NCBI GenBank assembly: GCA_028023455.1 | Contig: JAQFVV010012536.1 | Span: 573,501 to 637,500 of the forward strand | Source of the DNA: Epiperipatus broadwayi | Taxonomy: Eukaryota; Onychophora; Udeonychophora; Euonychophora; Peripatidae | Length of the DNA stretch: 64,000 nucleotides | Direction of reading: 5' to 3' | Shown: positions 20,356 through 33,463 of the stretch, in pieces | Layout of the letters: every line of letters begins with the position of its first letter | How positions within the stretch are numbered: position 1 is the stretch's first letter | Position numbers and translations under genes: made by a program | Notes under the pieces: model-generated | What the model was told of the DNA's origin: nothing | What the model saw: only the letters and a program-made list of their open reading frames with translations | Database searches by the model: none

Positions 20356-21510
20356 TTATGATCTGACATTGAAGAATAATGTCACATCTGAGTTGTATTC
20401 TCTTGTTAGAAAAGTCAATATAGAACCCATATTTATAGCAAGGAAAGATACTTCAATAGATAATAAGTATTTCTTAATTGCGTTCCTATGTTCATCTCTT
20501 CTAGTACTGATGTAACAATTTTTCATACCTATGTAAAAAGTTTCACAAATACTACATGAAATATCATAAAATCCATATATATTCTCTTTATATTGTAATG
20601 TTTTAGAATACATCCAATATTGTCTATAATTTCGTTTATATTAAGAATACAAATTCTAGTAGTTGTTTTTTATTTTTGATTATTATTTTGATTGTTTAGA
20701 GCTTAAATTAAGATGATATATTGTTTATTATTATAGCCACTAGCTAATAAGACATTGCTTATATGATTTATTTCATCTTCTAGACTTGATTTATCTGAAA
20801 GATGTTAATAACTAGTAAAAAAATAAATTTGCTACAGAAAATATTTGAGCTGGTTGATGATAATTTGATCAAAATTTAAATACTTGTTGGTATGTGTAGA
20901 TTTTCTGAAAATTGAAAAATAAAAAAGATTATTCATTTTCTTTTTTTTATATGTCAAAGCATCAGCTGGGAAGCGAACCTGGGACAACTTCTTGTAAGGT
21001 GACTATGCTAACCACTAGGCTACCAACACTTGATTATTCCTTTTCTTGATGATGAATGTATCAAAGAAAGAAGTTTTCCATCAGTTTCCGTTTCCATTAT
21101 AAATACAGGATGTATATTGTTTAAATATGTAAAAAATATAATTTGTCTTTACCATGTTCTCAGATGATAAATGTATCATCAAGAGGTTTTGAAGGTGCTG
21201 ACTCTAAAGCATCAATATTTATATATTCCATGAATAAATCAGTTATTAATCTTAAGATTGGTGAGCCCATTGGAGTACCATAAGTCTGTTTATAATATTG
21301 TTCATTATACATAAAATACATATTTGAAAGACAATATTTTCATAATTGAATAATATAGTCTAGCAAATTGCATAATTTATAAATGATATTTAAAGCTTCA
21401 TCAACTGGAATGTTTGTAAATAAAAAAGTAACATTAAAGCTGATTAGAATATCATTTGTATTAATTTGAATTAAAAATGTTGGTGCATATATATATTGTA
21501 ATCGTATATT
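20356..21510 (-). pseudogene. Penelope-like element: reverse transcriptase to GIY-YIG, SINE inside
   Basis: Minus-strand reading from 21510: NDILISFNVTFLFTNIPVDEAL (RT block A region, Asp changed to Asn), YYKQTYGTPMGSPI (block B), LLDDTFII and EHGKDKLYFL (block C, where most PLEs have YVDD), then past the SINE VYRKSTHTNKYLNFDQ, LEDEINHISNVLLASGY, and CETFYIGMKNCYISTRRDEH of the GIY-YIG endonuclease near 20530. The RT-then-endonuclease order and the THTxxYLNF block identify a PLE. Stops and frameshifts show it is dead. A 3' untranslated end was not identified. Confidence 0.85.
20943..21031 (-). mobile_element. tRNA-like SINE, copy 2, inside the PLE
   Basis: Minus-strand copy of the tRNA-like family: the complement reads TGGTAGCCTAGTGG (A box), then GGTTCGCTTCC (B box) and GCTGATGCTTTGACATAT with a T-run (A tail). 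Target duplication GATTATTCATTTTCTT (20927-20942) versus GATTATTCCTTTTCTT (21032-21047), one mismatch. It splits the PLE reverse transcriptase from its endonuclease and so is younger than that element. Confidence 0.88.
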
Positions 21511-22823
21511 TAACCCTGTGAGTTAAAAATATGTTTTAAAGTATTAATTTTTTAAAAAAATATAATAAATGAATTTTCTTATTAGTACTATTATAATAAA
21601 AATCTTAGTTAAATGTTTCAATAGTGTGGATTAAAATAATATAGTTAACCTAATTAGCTCTTAGTTTAAAAAAAAAAAACTCAAATTGTTTAATATTTGC
21701 TCTAAAGAATAAAATTGATAGTTTGAAACTTAAGAAGTGTCAATTTAGAGTTTGTCATGTTTGGAGTAAATATAATAGATAAAGTTATTTCATGTTGTAT
21801 ACAAATGGTTATTTAATTTGTTAAATTTTTAGTTTTTAAGTTTTAAAATAAATAGTGTGAAAGTAATAATTTGTTAAATGTCAGTTTAAGTAAAAGTGTT
21901 AAAATTAAAATTTTTAAGGTATCCAATCTAACAGACTGAGATAAATATCAATTTTGATTGGTTTTAAATATTAGGTGTATCTAATTTATTTCATTATTTT
22001 AAAATAATGCTGTATTTAATGTACATGTGTGTGTCTGAGTGTTAATATTGAAAATTAAAACGATTTATTAAAAGTAAATGTGTTTTTTAAAAAAGGTACA
22101 TCAAATTAATTTTCAATATTTAAAGCTTTTGATTACAATAAAGTAAACGAGTTAAATATAGTAAAAATATTGTATTTGAATAAAAGAATGTTTAATTTAA
22201 AAATAAATGAATAATTTTATCAGAGTTAAAAATTTATTCAATAATTTTTTATCAGGGTTAATAAAATTAATTACGTGGTAATAATTGGTCTAGACGGTCA
22301 CATAGTTGAATAATCTGGATTTATAGAGTTCAAGTAAGATCAATTAAAAGATTAAAATTATGCTATTAATTTACAATTATGATAAAATACTGGGAATTGG
22401 ATTGTTTTGGATGCATGAAATGCAATGGAAAATCATGATGTATGTAGTTGTATAAACGAAACACACACTATTATAAAAAGAGTTTTAATCTAATTTTATT
22501 CATTAATTTTTAACTTCATTTTAGTTTGGACTAAAAGTCAGTTTTAAAAAGTTAAAGTTTAATTCATCATTATCCCCATGTCTGAATAAGAGACAACAAA
22601 TTATCCACTGCAGTAATATTCCTAAAGTATATGCTTCAGATGGCTTGTCAAATAATATATCTTATAAAGATGTTTATAAAACCTAGTAAGTTTTAAAAAA
22701 AGCAATGGAAAACAGTTAGGGAAAAGTATGTTATTTTATTCTTATATTCAAAAATTAGCTAACATCAAACTTTTTGCTATCATAGTTATCCTTGATAATT
22801 ATCTACTTTTAATTAGTTATTAG

Positions 22824-23588
22824 CCTTTTTTTGCTAATTATTTTATTGGCCGAGTGAGAAAAAAGTCTAAACTTTTAATTGGTCAATTCACAAATTCAAG
22901 CATCAAAATATGGTCAATTCACAAACTCAAGCATCAAAATATATTCATCTTTTAATATTATATTCACTTTAGTTTCATTTGTAAAAAGTATATTAATAAT
23001 TTGTCAGGTTATGAAAGTGAAAGAAAGTTTTTTCAAAAATAAACTTTTATTTATAATTATAAAAAAATATTCAATAGCGACAAATCTAAAATGAACGTTA
23101 CTCACCGACCAAAAAGTTTTGCTGAGATCAGTGATTTCTTTCCCAATTTTACGTTGTGAAAAACTAAATAATTTTTGCTAAAGTCTTAACTATCTTTATA
23201 AAATAATTTTATTTTTAGCATATTTTATCAAAATAATTTATAATTTGTCAAAAAATACTTTTAAAATGGTCTAAAACATTCGTTTATCATTTTCAAAATG
23301 AAAGAAAAGAAATCATAATGCTGTAGTCTATTTTCTTTGTTGTCAAAATTTAACAGCCAATCAGAATCAAGAATGGATGGCCCTCTTCCTTTGTTAGACC
23401 TTCAACATCAGTTTTATTGATTTTTTACTTGTAAAATAATTTAAGAGAGGGCAGCATCTTACGGAACTTTTTTTAACCTTTAAAAATATCATAAAATCTT
23501 AACGGTAGCGTTAAAAATGATGGAATTAGAGCCACTTGAAGCCGATGTGAAGCTGTCACATTTTTAGTCATAACTAGCAAAAAATAAG
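22824..23588. mobile_element. piggyBac-like non-autonomous element, copy B
   Basis: 765 bp, beginning CCTTTTTTTGCTAATTAT and ending GCAAAAAATAAG, so the ends form imperfect inverted repeats. Flanks are TTAG (mutated) and TTAA. The paralogous segment at 36420-36440 has the same surroundings with a single TTAA and no insert. Interior has TTTTAATTGGTCAATTCACA and CAGCCAATCAGAATC blocks shared with copies A, C and D. No transposase frame. Confidence 0.88.
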
Positions 23589-24218
23589 TTAATACTAATT
23601 TAAATTATTAAAAATTATTATATTTATGCTAAATTAAACTATGAAAATAATGAACTAATATCAAAGTATTGAATTTATCAAAAACAGAAATGTCAATTAT
23701 TTGAATTTATATGGTCAAACTATAATAAAAATGAAGTCATAAAAATCCTCCTATTAAATGTCTTAGAGGAAAGACTTTATTTATTTTAATATTTTCATAT
23801 TAAAACAAACAAGCTAATATTGAATTAAAATGGGTATTCCTCAAGTTCATTTATTTATCTATTCAAATAGTTTTACAAATTGTTTATTGCTTTAAATATA
23901 TTGCTTTATATTTAGAAAAGAAAGAAGCAATTTAAGTTTGCATCGTCACAATTAATATCGCTAAAATGTTAACTTACGATATGAAATTTTATGAAAAACA
24001 ATTGATAATTCAGATTATCTTTTGTCCACTACTCTTTCAACTTTCATTGCCATTAGAAATGTGTTGTAAAAAAAACCTGACTGCTATTTCCATAATATGC
24101 TGTTAGCTCTAGCCATTCATTTTTTAATTTGTTAAATTTTGTTGAGAACATTTTTCAAAAAATTTTATTAGTAAATAAGCATTTGTTCTTATATGACACT
24201 CTGTGTACAATTGTATTA

Positions 24219-24376
24219 CATTCAAAGATCAGCCTTTCAAGCTAATTGCTTGAAGAGGATTCCTTTTATTCCTGCATAAATACTATATCTTGTATTGTGG
24301 AGTGAAGTATTCATTTATTATTTAACACTCGCAAAAGACGCATGCACAATTAGCTTGAAAGGCTGATCTTTGAATG
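24219..24376. mobile_element. 158-bp MITE with 30-bp inverted repeats and TA flanks
   Basis: CATTCAAAGATCAGCC begins a perfect 30-bp inverted repeat whose partner ends GGCTGATCTTTGAATG. TA on both sides is the target duplication of Tc1/mariner-type transposition. No coding capacity; it would depend on a transposase elsewhere. Confidence 0.92.
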
Positions 24377-25990
24377 TAAGAAATTTTATTATAAATATTC
24401 ATATTTGTGTTTACTCTGCTTTAATGAAAACCATCTGTTGCTGTATCATCCAAAGAAAATAAAAAGTACTTGAACAAAAGAGATAATTTTTTTTTTACAA
24501 GAAAAAAAGAACTTTGATCTCTAAGCTGAAGAAGGGTATTATATTTAACATATATAATTTTTTTGCGTGTATTTATAACTATCTATAGTAATGATTTATA
24601 TGCTGTATAATTAAGTATTGTATATTATTCTTAATATTATTTATGATATTACAAATATGCTTATAACGTTGGTGTTCAAGAAATGTAATTAATAAGATGT
24701 ATGGTAAAAAGATTTATTCTGTGAGCTAATTTTACTATTATGCTGGAGTTTTCTAAATTATAGGTTAAACTTAAATAATTGATTGTATACAAAGGTATAA
24801 CAGCTTTTTATGAATTTGATATAAGTATCTATAAATGAAGGTATTATGAACGTCAGTGTTTGTGAGAGAATTTTTTAGATAGCTTATAAATTAAATGTTG
24901 TCATCGTTATGCAATAATATTTTCATCAGTATATACATATAATGTTAGACTGAGTGGATGAGTTATGTGCCTTTTGTATGTGCATATGCGTGATGTACAA
25001 TTATTCATTTATTTATTATTGTTATTATCTCCACGCCTCATATTACTAGTATTATACCTTTAGGCAAATTCTAGATGTATGTTATTATATTGCTCTTTAG
25101 TATGATTTAGTCCCTCCATGAGTGAAAACGCAACGGTTGTTTGTATTTGTATTAATTCGTATTTTTCTTACCAACTTTGCATAGTATTTCAATGTTAGAG
25201 TATATTTTATTGGATTGCAAATATCTAAAGGCATGTTACTCATATTTTATTATTAGTTCCATTATAATTTTACACATAAAGTATATAGTAAGTGTTTATG
25301 TTAACTATATATATATATATAGTAAGTGTTGAACATCGGTTTATATTTCCTGTTCCAACATAAGTATCATTAGTATTATATCAATCTGTATTATCAGGCA
25401 CAATATTTATTGCTATATATTTTAAAAACTTATAAAATGTCTCCACACTGATTTTTCAAACTTGTTTTGGTTAAAGAAGAGTAATAAATATCCTACTAGT
25501 GACCCGGATGAAGGCATACAAGTGTATTGTTGTTAATATGTTTGAGATCAAGATCGCATTGGTTAGATGAGAAAACTATTAGGTAGTGAATATAACTTGT
25601 ATTATAATTTTTTTAGGAAAGATTTTTAGAAAAATACATCCATGTATAAAGTTTGTGAGTATTTGTCAATATAATATAGTAGATTAAAATGAAGTAAAGG
25701 ATTATTATATATTGTAAATAAATATTTTATTATTAATTAAATACATTTTGTTTGTTGCCATTATGGCATTATTGCGTTAGCATATGCGTTATCAGAAAAT
25801 CTACTTTAATAAAGATTTCGTTGTTAATTATTTTCAAGAGTACATTTCAATGGTCATACAAAGTTCATTTATTCATTTTCTTTATTGATTATTTTACCTG
25901 CACTTTTAAAAGATAAATATTATATTTTTTTGTTTTATTTCAAATGCACTTGTTATATAGTTGTCAGTATGAAGTATACCTTTACTGCCT

Positions 25991-26860
25991 TTTTTATTAT
26001 TTGATATTATTGCCTACTAAAACTTGCATTAGAGGATATTAGATTTATGTGTTGTATAGTTAGTAGAAATAAAATAATTATATTTAATAACTTTAGAGTA
26101 TTTAGAAATGTTTTTCAGCTTAGTAGTCAAGTATTATTTAAATATTTGAATATTTTATTACATTGTTTCATTTAAGTTTTTTTTAAAAATACTAATATCA
26201 AGGATAAAATTAAGATAGAATAAAAAATATTCAATGTATAGCTTAAATAATAGCTATTATATTTTTAGAAGTTAAATTATTAGCATTTTTGTTCCAAGTG
26301 CATTCCAGTCTGAATTTGAACCCTGAGATAAAGATATTTTAACCTAAGATAATATATTTAAATTACAAAAGAACCTACATTTTAAATAAGATAAAATTAA
26401 ACCTGAGATAAGATTTGGTATAATATAAGAACCTTGTATTTTAGTAATTATATTTAACCATGGTGTTGTATCTAAGATGACTCATACTCTGGTGTTTCAA
26501 AATTCCATGTTATATGGTGCCTATCTGTATGACCTAACACCTCAGTGCCTTCACTGTAAGGTCATAATATATTTTCACACAATAAATTATACACTGATGT
26601 ACCCAGTAAACCAATAAAAAATTCTTATATTTGAGATTCAATATGATTACACAATAATTGTTTGTACATACATAATTTTATGAATATATTTTTACACAAA
26701 CATATATGTGTGTGTGTGTGTTCAGTCTTTTTTAAATGAATTCATTATTATTTTTGTAAAATTTCATAAAGAAAATAGGAAAAGATTCCTTTTTGTTTGC
26801 CTTTTTGTAAAAAGCTAACTAAGATATTTATCACAATATATTTGATCTAAAAAAGATAAT
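25991..26860. other. AT-rich sequence without recognised gene
   Basis: Nothing assigned. A (TGTG)n tract of about 20 bp sits near 26705, and short CCTGAGATAA repeats at 26325-26410. Confidence 0.5.
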
Positions 26861-26882
26861 TAACATATAGTATTTTCCTCAA

Positions 26883-26983
26883 GCGTTGGTGGCCGAGTGG
26901 TCAGCACAACAGCCTTACAAGCAGTTGTTCCGGATTCTCGGGTTCGCTTCCCGGCCGATGCTTTGACATATAAAAAAAAAAAA
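26883..26983 (+). mobile_element. tRNA-like SINE, copy 3
   Basis: TGGCCGAGTGG A box matches the Pol III consensus exactly, B box GGTTCGCTTCC, acceptor stem GCGTTGG/CCGATGC with two weak pairs, then CTTTGACATAT and an A12 tail. Flanks share AACATATAGTA (26862 and 26982), a target duplication. The best preserved promoter of the five copies. Confidence 0.87.
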
Positions 26984-27214
26984 CATATAGTAATTTATTA
27001 CATTATTTTTCAACATTTATGTTGTTAAGAAAGACATTTGGTTATATTTTCTGATGAAAATCATTTCTCTGGTTAAAATATTTAAAAAGTAGACAATGTA
27101 ATTGTGTTTTGTTATATACATATAAATCAAATAAATTATCTCTTATTTATTAATTATTGTAATAATAATAAAACAATAAATTATTAATAGTTAACATTCA
27201 TCACTAACACTATA

Positions 27215-27905
27215 TATATATATATGAACTTAGACTTTCAAACTCCCCACAGGTATCTAGTCCATCTTATACAACTGATATACATGATCACATACATGTA
27301 AACAAGATAAATGCTCTCCAATAAATGTATTTCACGCTGAACTAGCACTCATCAGTTGGTCCAGATCACCATCTCCCACACATATATACAATCAGTGTTC
27401 AGTTTATATTCATATAAAAAATCTTCAAACTTTAATGGTCAAGCTTCAATTTTCTTTTTCCCCCAACTTTTCAGCCATCCATATTATTGAAAATCTGATG
27501 ATGGAATACTCAAAGCCCTTGTTGATGCCAATATCATTGTCATATTCATCTTGATCTTAAGTCACTCTGATTCTTCATATGTAGGACCTTAGTATATCTG
27601 TTTGAATACATAGAAGATGGTTGAGCAGTATGCAGACTGAATATGTAATATTTAAATATAATTATAGTATATAGTATATGTATAAATAGCTTAGGTATAT
27701 GCACTATACTTGTACTTAAATATTGCATATTCTGCTTGCATACCACACATCCCTCTTCTGTGTATTTAAATGAACATATTAATATACTACATATGAGAGA
27801 TCATAGTGACTTAAGGTCAACATGGGTGTGACAATGATATTGGCATCAATAAGGCCTTTGAACATTCCATCATCAGATTTTCAATGATACAAATGGCTGA
27901 AGAAT
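27215..27905. mobile_element. HHR-R repeat, copy 6, inverted pair
   Basis: A nearly complete minus-strand unit (tail, ribozyme, body) runs to about 27760, followed by a plus-strand partial unit (27785-27905) with TGACTTAAGGTCAACATGGG and TTCCATCATCAGATTTTCAA. The pair is therefore head-on around a spacer of (TA)-poor sequence. The ribozyme is listed separately. Confidence 0.8.
27314..27364 (-). ncRNA. Hammerhead ribozyme, HHR-R copy 6
   Basis: Minus strand: GGACCAA, CTGATGA (27349-27355), a 5-bp stem II GTGCT/AGCGT with loop, GAAA (27330-27333), short stem III, then ..TTA and TTGGAG. Stem I is CCAA/TTGG. All core bases are present; predicted cleavage is between 27322 and 27321. Stem III pairing is weak. 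Confidence 0.7.
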
Positions 27906-28401
27906 TGGTTACACTAAGTGTAGTTACACATGTGATATAATAAGAAAAAATATTTTAACTAGATAGTTGTACCTAATTAATATAATAATTTACATCTTAT
28001 AGTCCCAAATTTTATGCTACTTATTTCTCATAATAAATAAGAACACATCTTTATGCAAGAACTAACATTTTGTTTTTCATGATGAAAAAGATTATAAAAA
28101 AGTAGTTATATTGGCTTTTATTTATATATAAAACAATTATAATATAGACAAAACACCAATCTCAATATCTTGTTTCAATGCTGTTTTTGGATTTGAGATT
28201 TTTTTTCAGATTTACCCAAACTCTGATAAAATATATAAAAAAATTTCAGACAGATTCTTGCAATTAGGGTTATTAATTTGTAAATATTTATTGAATGGCT
28301 TTTCCTTTAATTTTGTATGCAAGGGTATGTGGAAATTAATTTACTTGTTATTAAATATTAAAGAACATCTTTACAAATTTTGTTGGATAATAAAAAAAAT
28401 G
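27906..28401. other. AT-rich spacer
   Basis: Nothing recognised; ends at TTAA of the next element. Confidence 0.5.
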
Positions 28402-28405
28402 TTAA

Positions 28406-29367
28406 CTTTTTAGTAGCCTGAAACGCGATATCGCAGTTGTCACCTTTAGATTTCTCTAACTCAGCCAATTTTTTAGTTACATTGAAGAAAAAATACCCGT
28501 ATTAAAGCTTAGAGCAAAGCCTATAAGATGCTGCCCTCTTTTGAATCATTTTACAAGTAAAAAAATCAATACTAGGAGGATTTTAAGTTGAACAAAAAAA
28601 GAAGGCCAGTTTTGATTGGTTGGATAATCTATTCCCAATCTATTCCTAATTCTTATTGGCTGATGATTCCGTTAAATATTTTTTCACCGCTAAAATGAAA
28701 ATATATGTTTTGGAGTGTTTTTTTTATTATGTTTCATACATATTGTAAATAATTTTCATAAAATCTAATATTTCTAATAAAAATAGTTATTTTACAAAAG
28801 TAGTAAGGTTTTATTAAAAAATTGTATACTTTATACGATTGTAAATTGAAAAAGAAACCAGTCGTAGCAGCAATTTTTGACATCTTGTCAAGAGATTAGA
28901 TTGCTCCAAGCAGTTTATTTGATTTTCAAACAAAGATTAATGATTTAGAATATTTTTCTGGCATTATAATGTATTTTTGGTGTATTTTTTAATAATATGC
29001 TGAAAGTATAATTATTTTGAGAAAGACGTTAAGATTTTTCCTAAAAAATTCTTAAAAAAATTCGTAATGTGAAATCTGGGAGGGATCTAAATGACATTTA
29101 TAATGCTTCTAATTCGCTCGTAATGTTTTCTTTGATTTTTCTGCTTTTGAATATTTCTATAAAATACAAATAAAAATATATTTTTAAAATAACTTTCATT
29201 TACTTTCTTAACATTACAAATAATTAATATACTTTTTGAAAATGAAACTAAAATTAATATACATTAAAAGATGAAAATATTTGTATCAAAAAGTTTGTCA
29301 CTTGACCAATTAAAAGTTTCAGAGTTTTACTTCACTGGACCAATAACAAAAGTGTTCTATTTAAGTG
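28406..29367. mobile_element. piggyBac-like non-autonomous element, diverged copy D
   Basis: About 960 bp between TTAA at 28402 and TTAA at 29368. Opposite orientation to copies A and B: TAAGATGCTGCCCTCTTTTGA and TTTACAAGTAAAAAA near the left, GATTGGTTGG and TATTGGCTGATG in the middle, TTGACCAATTAAAAGTTTC-like and GGACCAATAA at the right. The GCGATATCGC palindrome near 28426 is in the place of the terminal hairpin of copy A. Longer and more diverged than A-C. Confidence 0.68.
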
Positions 29368-29712
29368 TTAAATAACAAGTGTTTGGATTATTGATATTTT
29401 ATTTGTACTTAAGTTTTTCAAAATCAATAAAAGAGACTAAGCAAAATTTTAATTTTAACAAGTTATATTTATTAACACAAAAACCAAATCATATATACAC
29501 ATTCGAACATTGTAGTAGAATTAGTAAATTTATAATAAAATTATAAACAATTATAAATAATACACAAATTTGTATGATAAAATTCAATTTAGCTTATTTC
29601 AAATATAATGCAATTTTAAAATAAAATGCAATAAAATTGGTTAAAATGTAAATAATTATTATATAATACATTAGGTTAAACAATTAATTAGATTATTGTT
29701 TCCATTAAACTT

Positions 29713-31245
<1,533 letters not shown>

Positions 31246-31512
31246 TTAAACAAGGCAAAACTCTCCATCCAGTAGTGCCACCATGTATCAATCAGAGTAA
31301 TCAATGGATGCCAGAAGGTTTGTGCATAAAATCCCTATCTAGTGCCTACTCACCCATTATCCTCAGACTATCCCCAGACTAGTTTCAGTCTGGGGATATT
31401 GGATGAGTTGGCACTAGATAGGGATTTTATGTACAAACCTTCTGGCATCCATTGATTACTCTGATTGGCACAGGGTGACACTACTGTATGAAGAGTTTTG
31501 CCTTGTTTAATA
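31246..31512. mobile_element. HHR-P repeat foldback, copy 2
   Basis: Near-perfect palindrome: AAACAAGGCAAAACTCTCCA at the left end and its complement at the right, with CAATGGATGCCAGAAGGTTT and TAGGGATTTTAT-type blocks in both arms. The axis, near 31389, lies inside the hammerhead: the left arm stops at GAAAC and the right restarts at AGTCTGGGGATATTGG. The arms are nearly as long as a solo unit from the ribozyme to the end. Confidence 0.88.
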
Positions 31513-32094
31513 ACAATTATGTGCTAGTATTAGAGATAGTGATCAATTCTGTAGTTAATGATTTTTTGTATTGAGTTTTCAAACATATAAAAAGACAATA
31601 ATATGTAATATTAAATTAAGCAAATTTTAATCAGAGCTTTCAACTTAATATATTTATTTCTAACAAAAATATTTAATTTCATCTTTTTAATGTTATGCAA
31701 TAAACAAATATTTATTCTCTACATCTCTCCTTTTTCGTTTGTTTTTATGCATTTTTGAATTGAAAATGGCAACTAAATTCTGTTGTTTCTTTATTATAAC
31801 TTTATTAATAGTAGTTTACTTTATTTATTTAAAGTTGGACACAATATTAATATTAGAATTTTATCTCTATGATCATTGGAAAAGCCATTTATTTCTATGA
31901 TCAAACTTTTCCAATGAAGTTTGCCTTCATCAATATTTATGTTTTGGATCCTCATTAAAAGAATAATACTTGTTTTATAAAATTCTTACAAAAGTGAAAA
32001 CTTTTTGCATAATAACACATTTCTAAATTTGTTTAAAAATAATACAAATAATTGAAAACATTTACTTATATCATAGTATAAACTAATAACAATC
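31513..32094. other. AT-rich sequence without recognised gene
   Basis: Nothing assigned apart from a short inverted pair around TCTATGATCATTGGAAAAG (31866) and CTTTTCCAATGA (31906). Confidence 0.5.
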
Positions 32095-32515
32095 AACCCT
32101 TATAAAATCAACAATATCAATCTGTCGTCAAGGCAACCTCCTTAACAATCAATGTTGTACCACATTTATCTATGGTCTGATATGTTTCTAAAAATTACAG
32201 CTTGACCATGAAGTGTGAGATTATTGATGCAAAGATGTTTAAACAAACCTAATTAATCAAGCAAAAATAACCTGTTCTGAAAACAGACTAATAAATAGCC
32301 AATTATAATTTCCAAATTCTATATAAAGTATATATTTACTAAGACAATAAAGCCAATTACTCAAGGCTTTAATAGGTTTATAAACATAGATGATAACAAT
32401 TAACTCTTAAGGTGTCAATAATCTCAACCTGTAATCAAGACAATCTCCTTAAACAATAAAGGTGGTACCCACCTTTATGCTCTGATATGTTTAGGTAGAC
32501 CCTAAAAATATTGTA
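32095..32515 (+). repeat. R3 repeat, two copies in tandem
   Basis: Two diverged copies (about 32095-32230 and 32398-32515) of a unit with ATCAACAATATCAATCTG.., GTCAAGGCAACCTCCTTAA.., a ..CCACCTTTAT.. block and GTCTGATATGTTT. The unit recurs at 54955 and 56020. In three places it lies 200-400 bp upstream of a hammerhead or a microsatellite, so it may be the leading part of an HHR-P type element. Confidence 0.65.
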
Positions 32516-32594
32516 ATATTATTTAAATGAAAACTTATGTTCTAATTTAAAAATATTTTTCCACTAAATTTTGAAAAAACTAAATGATTGTTAA

Positions 32595-32760
<166 letters not shown>

Positions 32761-32880
32761 TAGTTTCTTTGGTTAAAGAGCTGAGTTTGAAGACATGTAG
32801 GTATCTGAAGATTTGGATCTTTTCCTTAATATTTAAGAATTAGATAAATGCTTGGCTTGAGTTAATATTTTGAATCTAAT

Positions 32881-32936
32881 GTTCTAGCTTCTCACTGATG
32901 AGAGCCATAAGCTTGAAACCAGTCTGGGGATGGGAA
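32881..32936 (+). ncRNA. Hammerhead ribozyme, HHR-P type
   Basis: TTCTCA, CTGATGA (32895-32901), stem II GAGC/GCTT with loop CATAA, GAAA (32915-32918), then CCAGTC and TGGGGA. Stem III is AC/GT with a two-base loop; predicted cleavage follows C at 32923. Stem I pairs TTCTCA with TGGGGA (two G-U), and beyond an internal loop GTTC pairs with GAAC. Full catalytic core. Confidence 0.78.
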
Positions 32937-33089
32937 CTATCATAGATAAAGGCTTCAGGTATTTTCTCTTGTAGCATTTATCATAAAAAAATAAAATAAA
33001 TAAGCTTGTTTAGAGCTATTAGCAGGCTCTTTATATATTACATATTGGTAATACAAGCTATATAGGTCATGTGACATATGACTGATATT

Positions 33090-33091
<2 letters not shown>

Positions 33092-33187
<96 letters not shown>
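33092..33187. repeat. (AAT)n microsatellite
   Basis: About 31 units. Confidence 0.98.
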
Positions 33188-33463
33188 TAATAATTTTATA
33201 AGTGTAATTAAAATATCATTAAAGTATTATAAACTATTTTAAATTTTAAAATAAAAGTAAAAGATGTAGTTATTAATTGCTTTTATTCAACTTACATTCC
33301 CTGTATGTATGTTTGTTTAATAAATATAGTTTAAGTAAGAGGTTCATGACAATGGTACAGAATGTTTTGGTTTCAATTGACAGCTTTTAAAATTGTCTTA
33401 ATACATTTTAAATAATGCACAATTATTTGGAATTTCAAATGAAAGCTTGATTTAATGATTTAA

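Larger units (their letters stand above)
21580..25990. repeat. Segmental duplication, copy 1
   Basis: Collinear with 35070-39655 over about 4.4 kb of non-coding DNA. Matching landmarks include TTAATAGATAAAGT-like text (21775 / 35262), AGGGAAAAGTATGTT (22718 / 36286), CAAGTTCATTTATTTATCTA (23840 / 36640), TATGCAATAAT (24910 / 37576), CTCCACACTGA (25441 / 38133) and AGAAAATCTACT (25793 / 39470). This copy holds TTAA element B and a TA-flanked MITE that copy 2 lacks; copy 2 holds an RTE LINE and (ATT)n. No ORFs; may be a large non-autonomous element or true duplicated host DNA. Confidence 0.8.

Noticed and set aside
22879-23094. Small ORF with a FVKSILIICQVMKV peptide, also seen on the minus strand at 33890-34084
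   Set aside because: The shared peptide follows from DNA identity of TTAA elements B and C; copies A and D do not keep it and there is no codon-level conservation.
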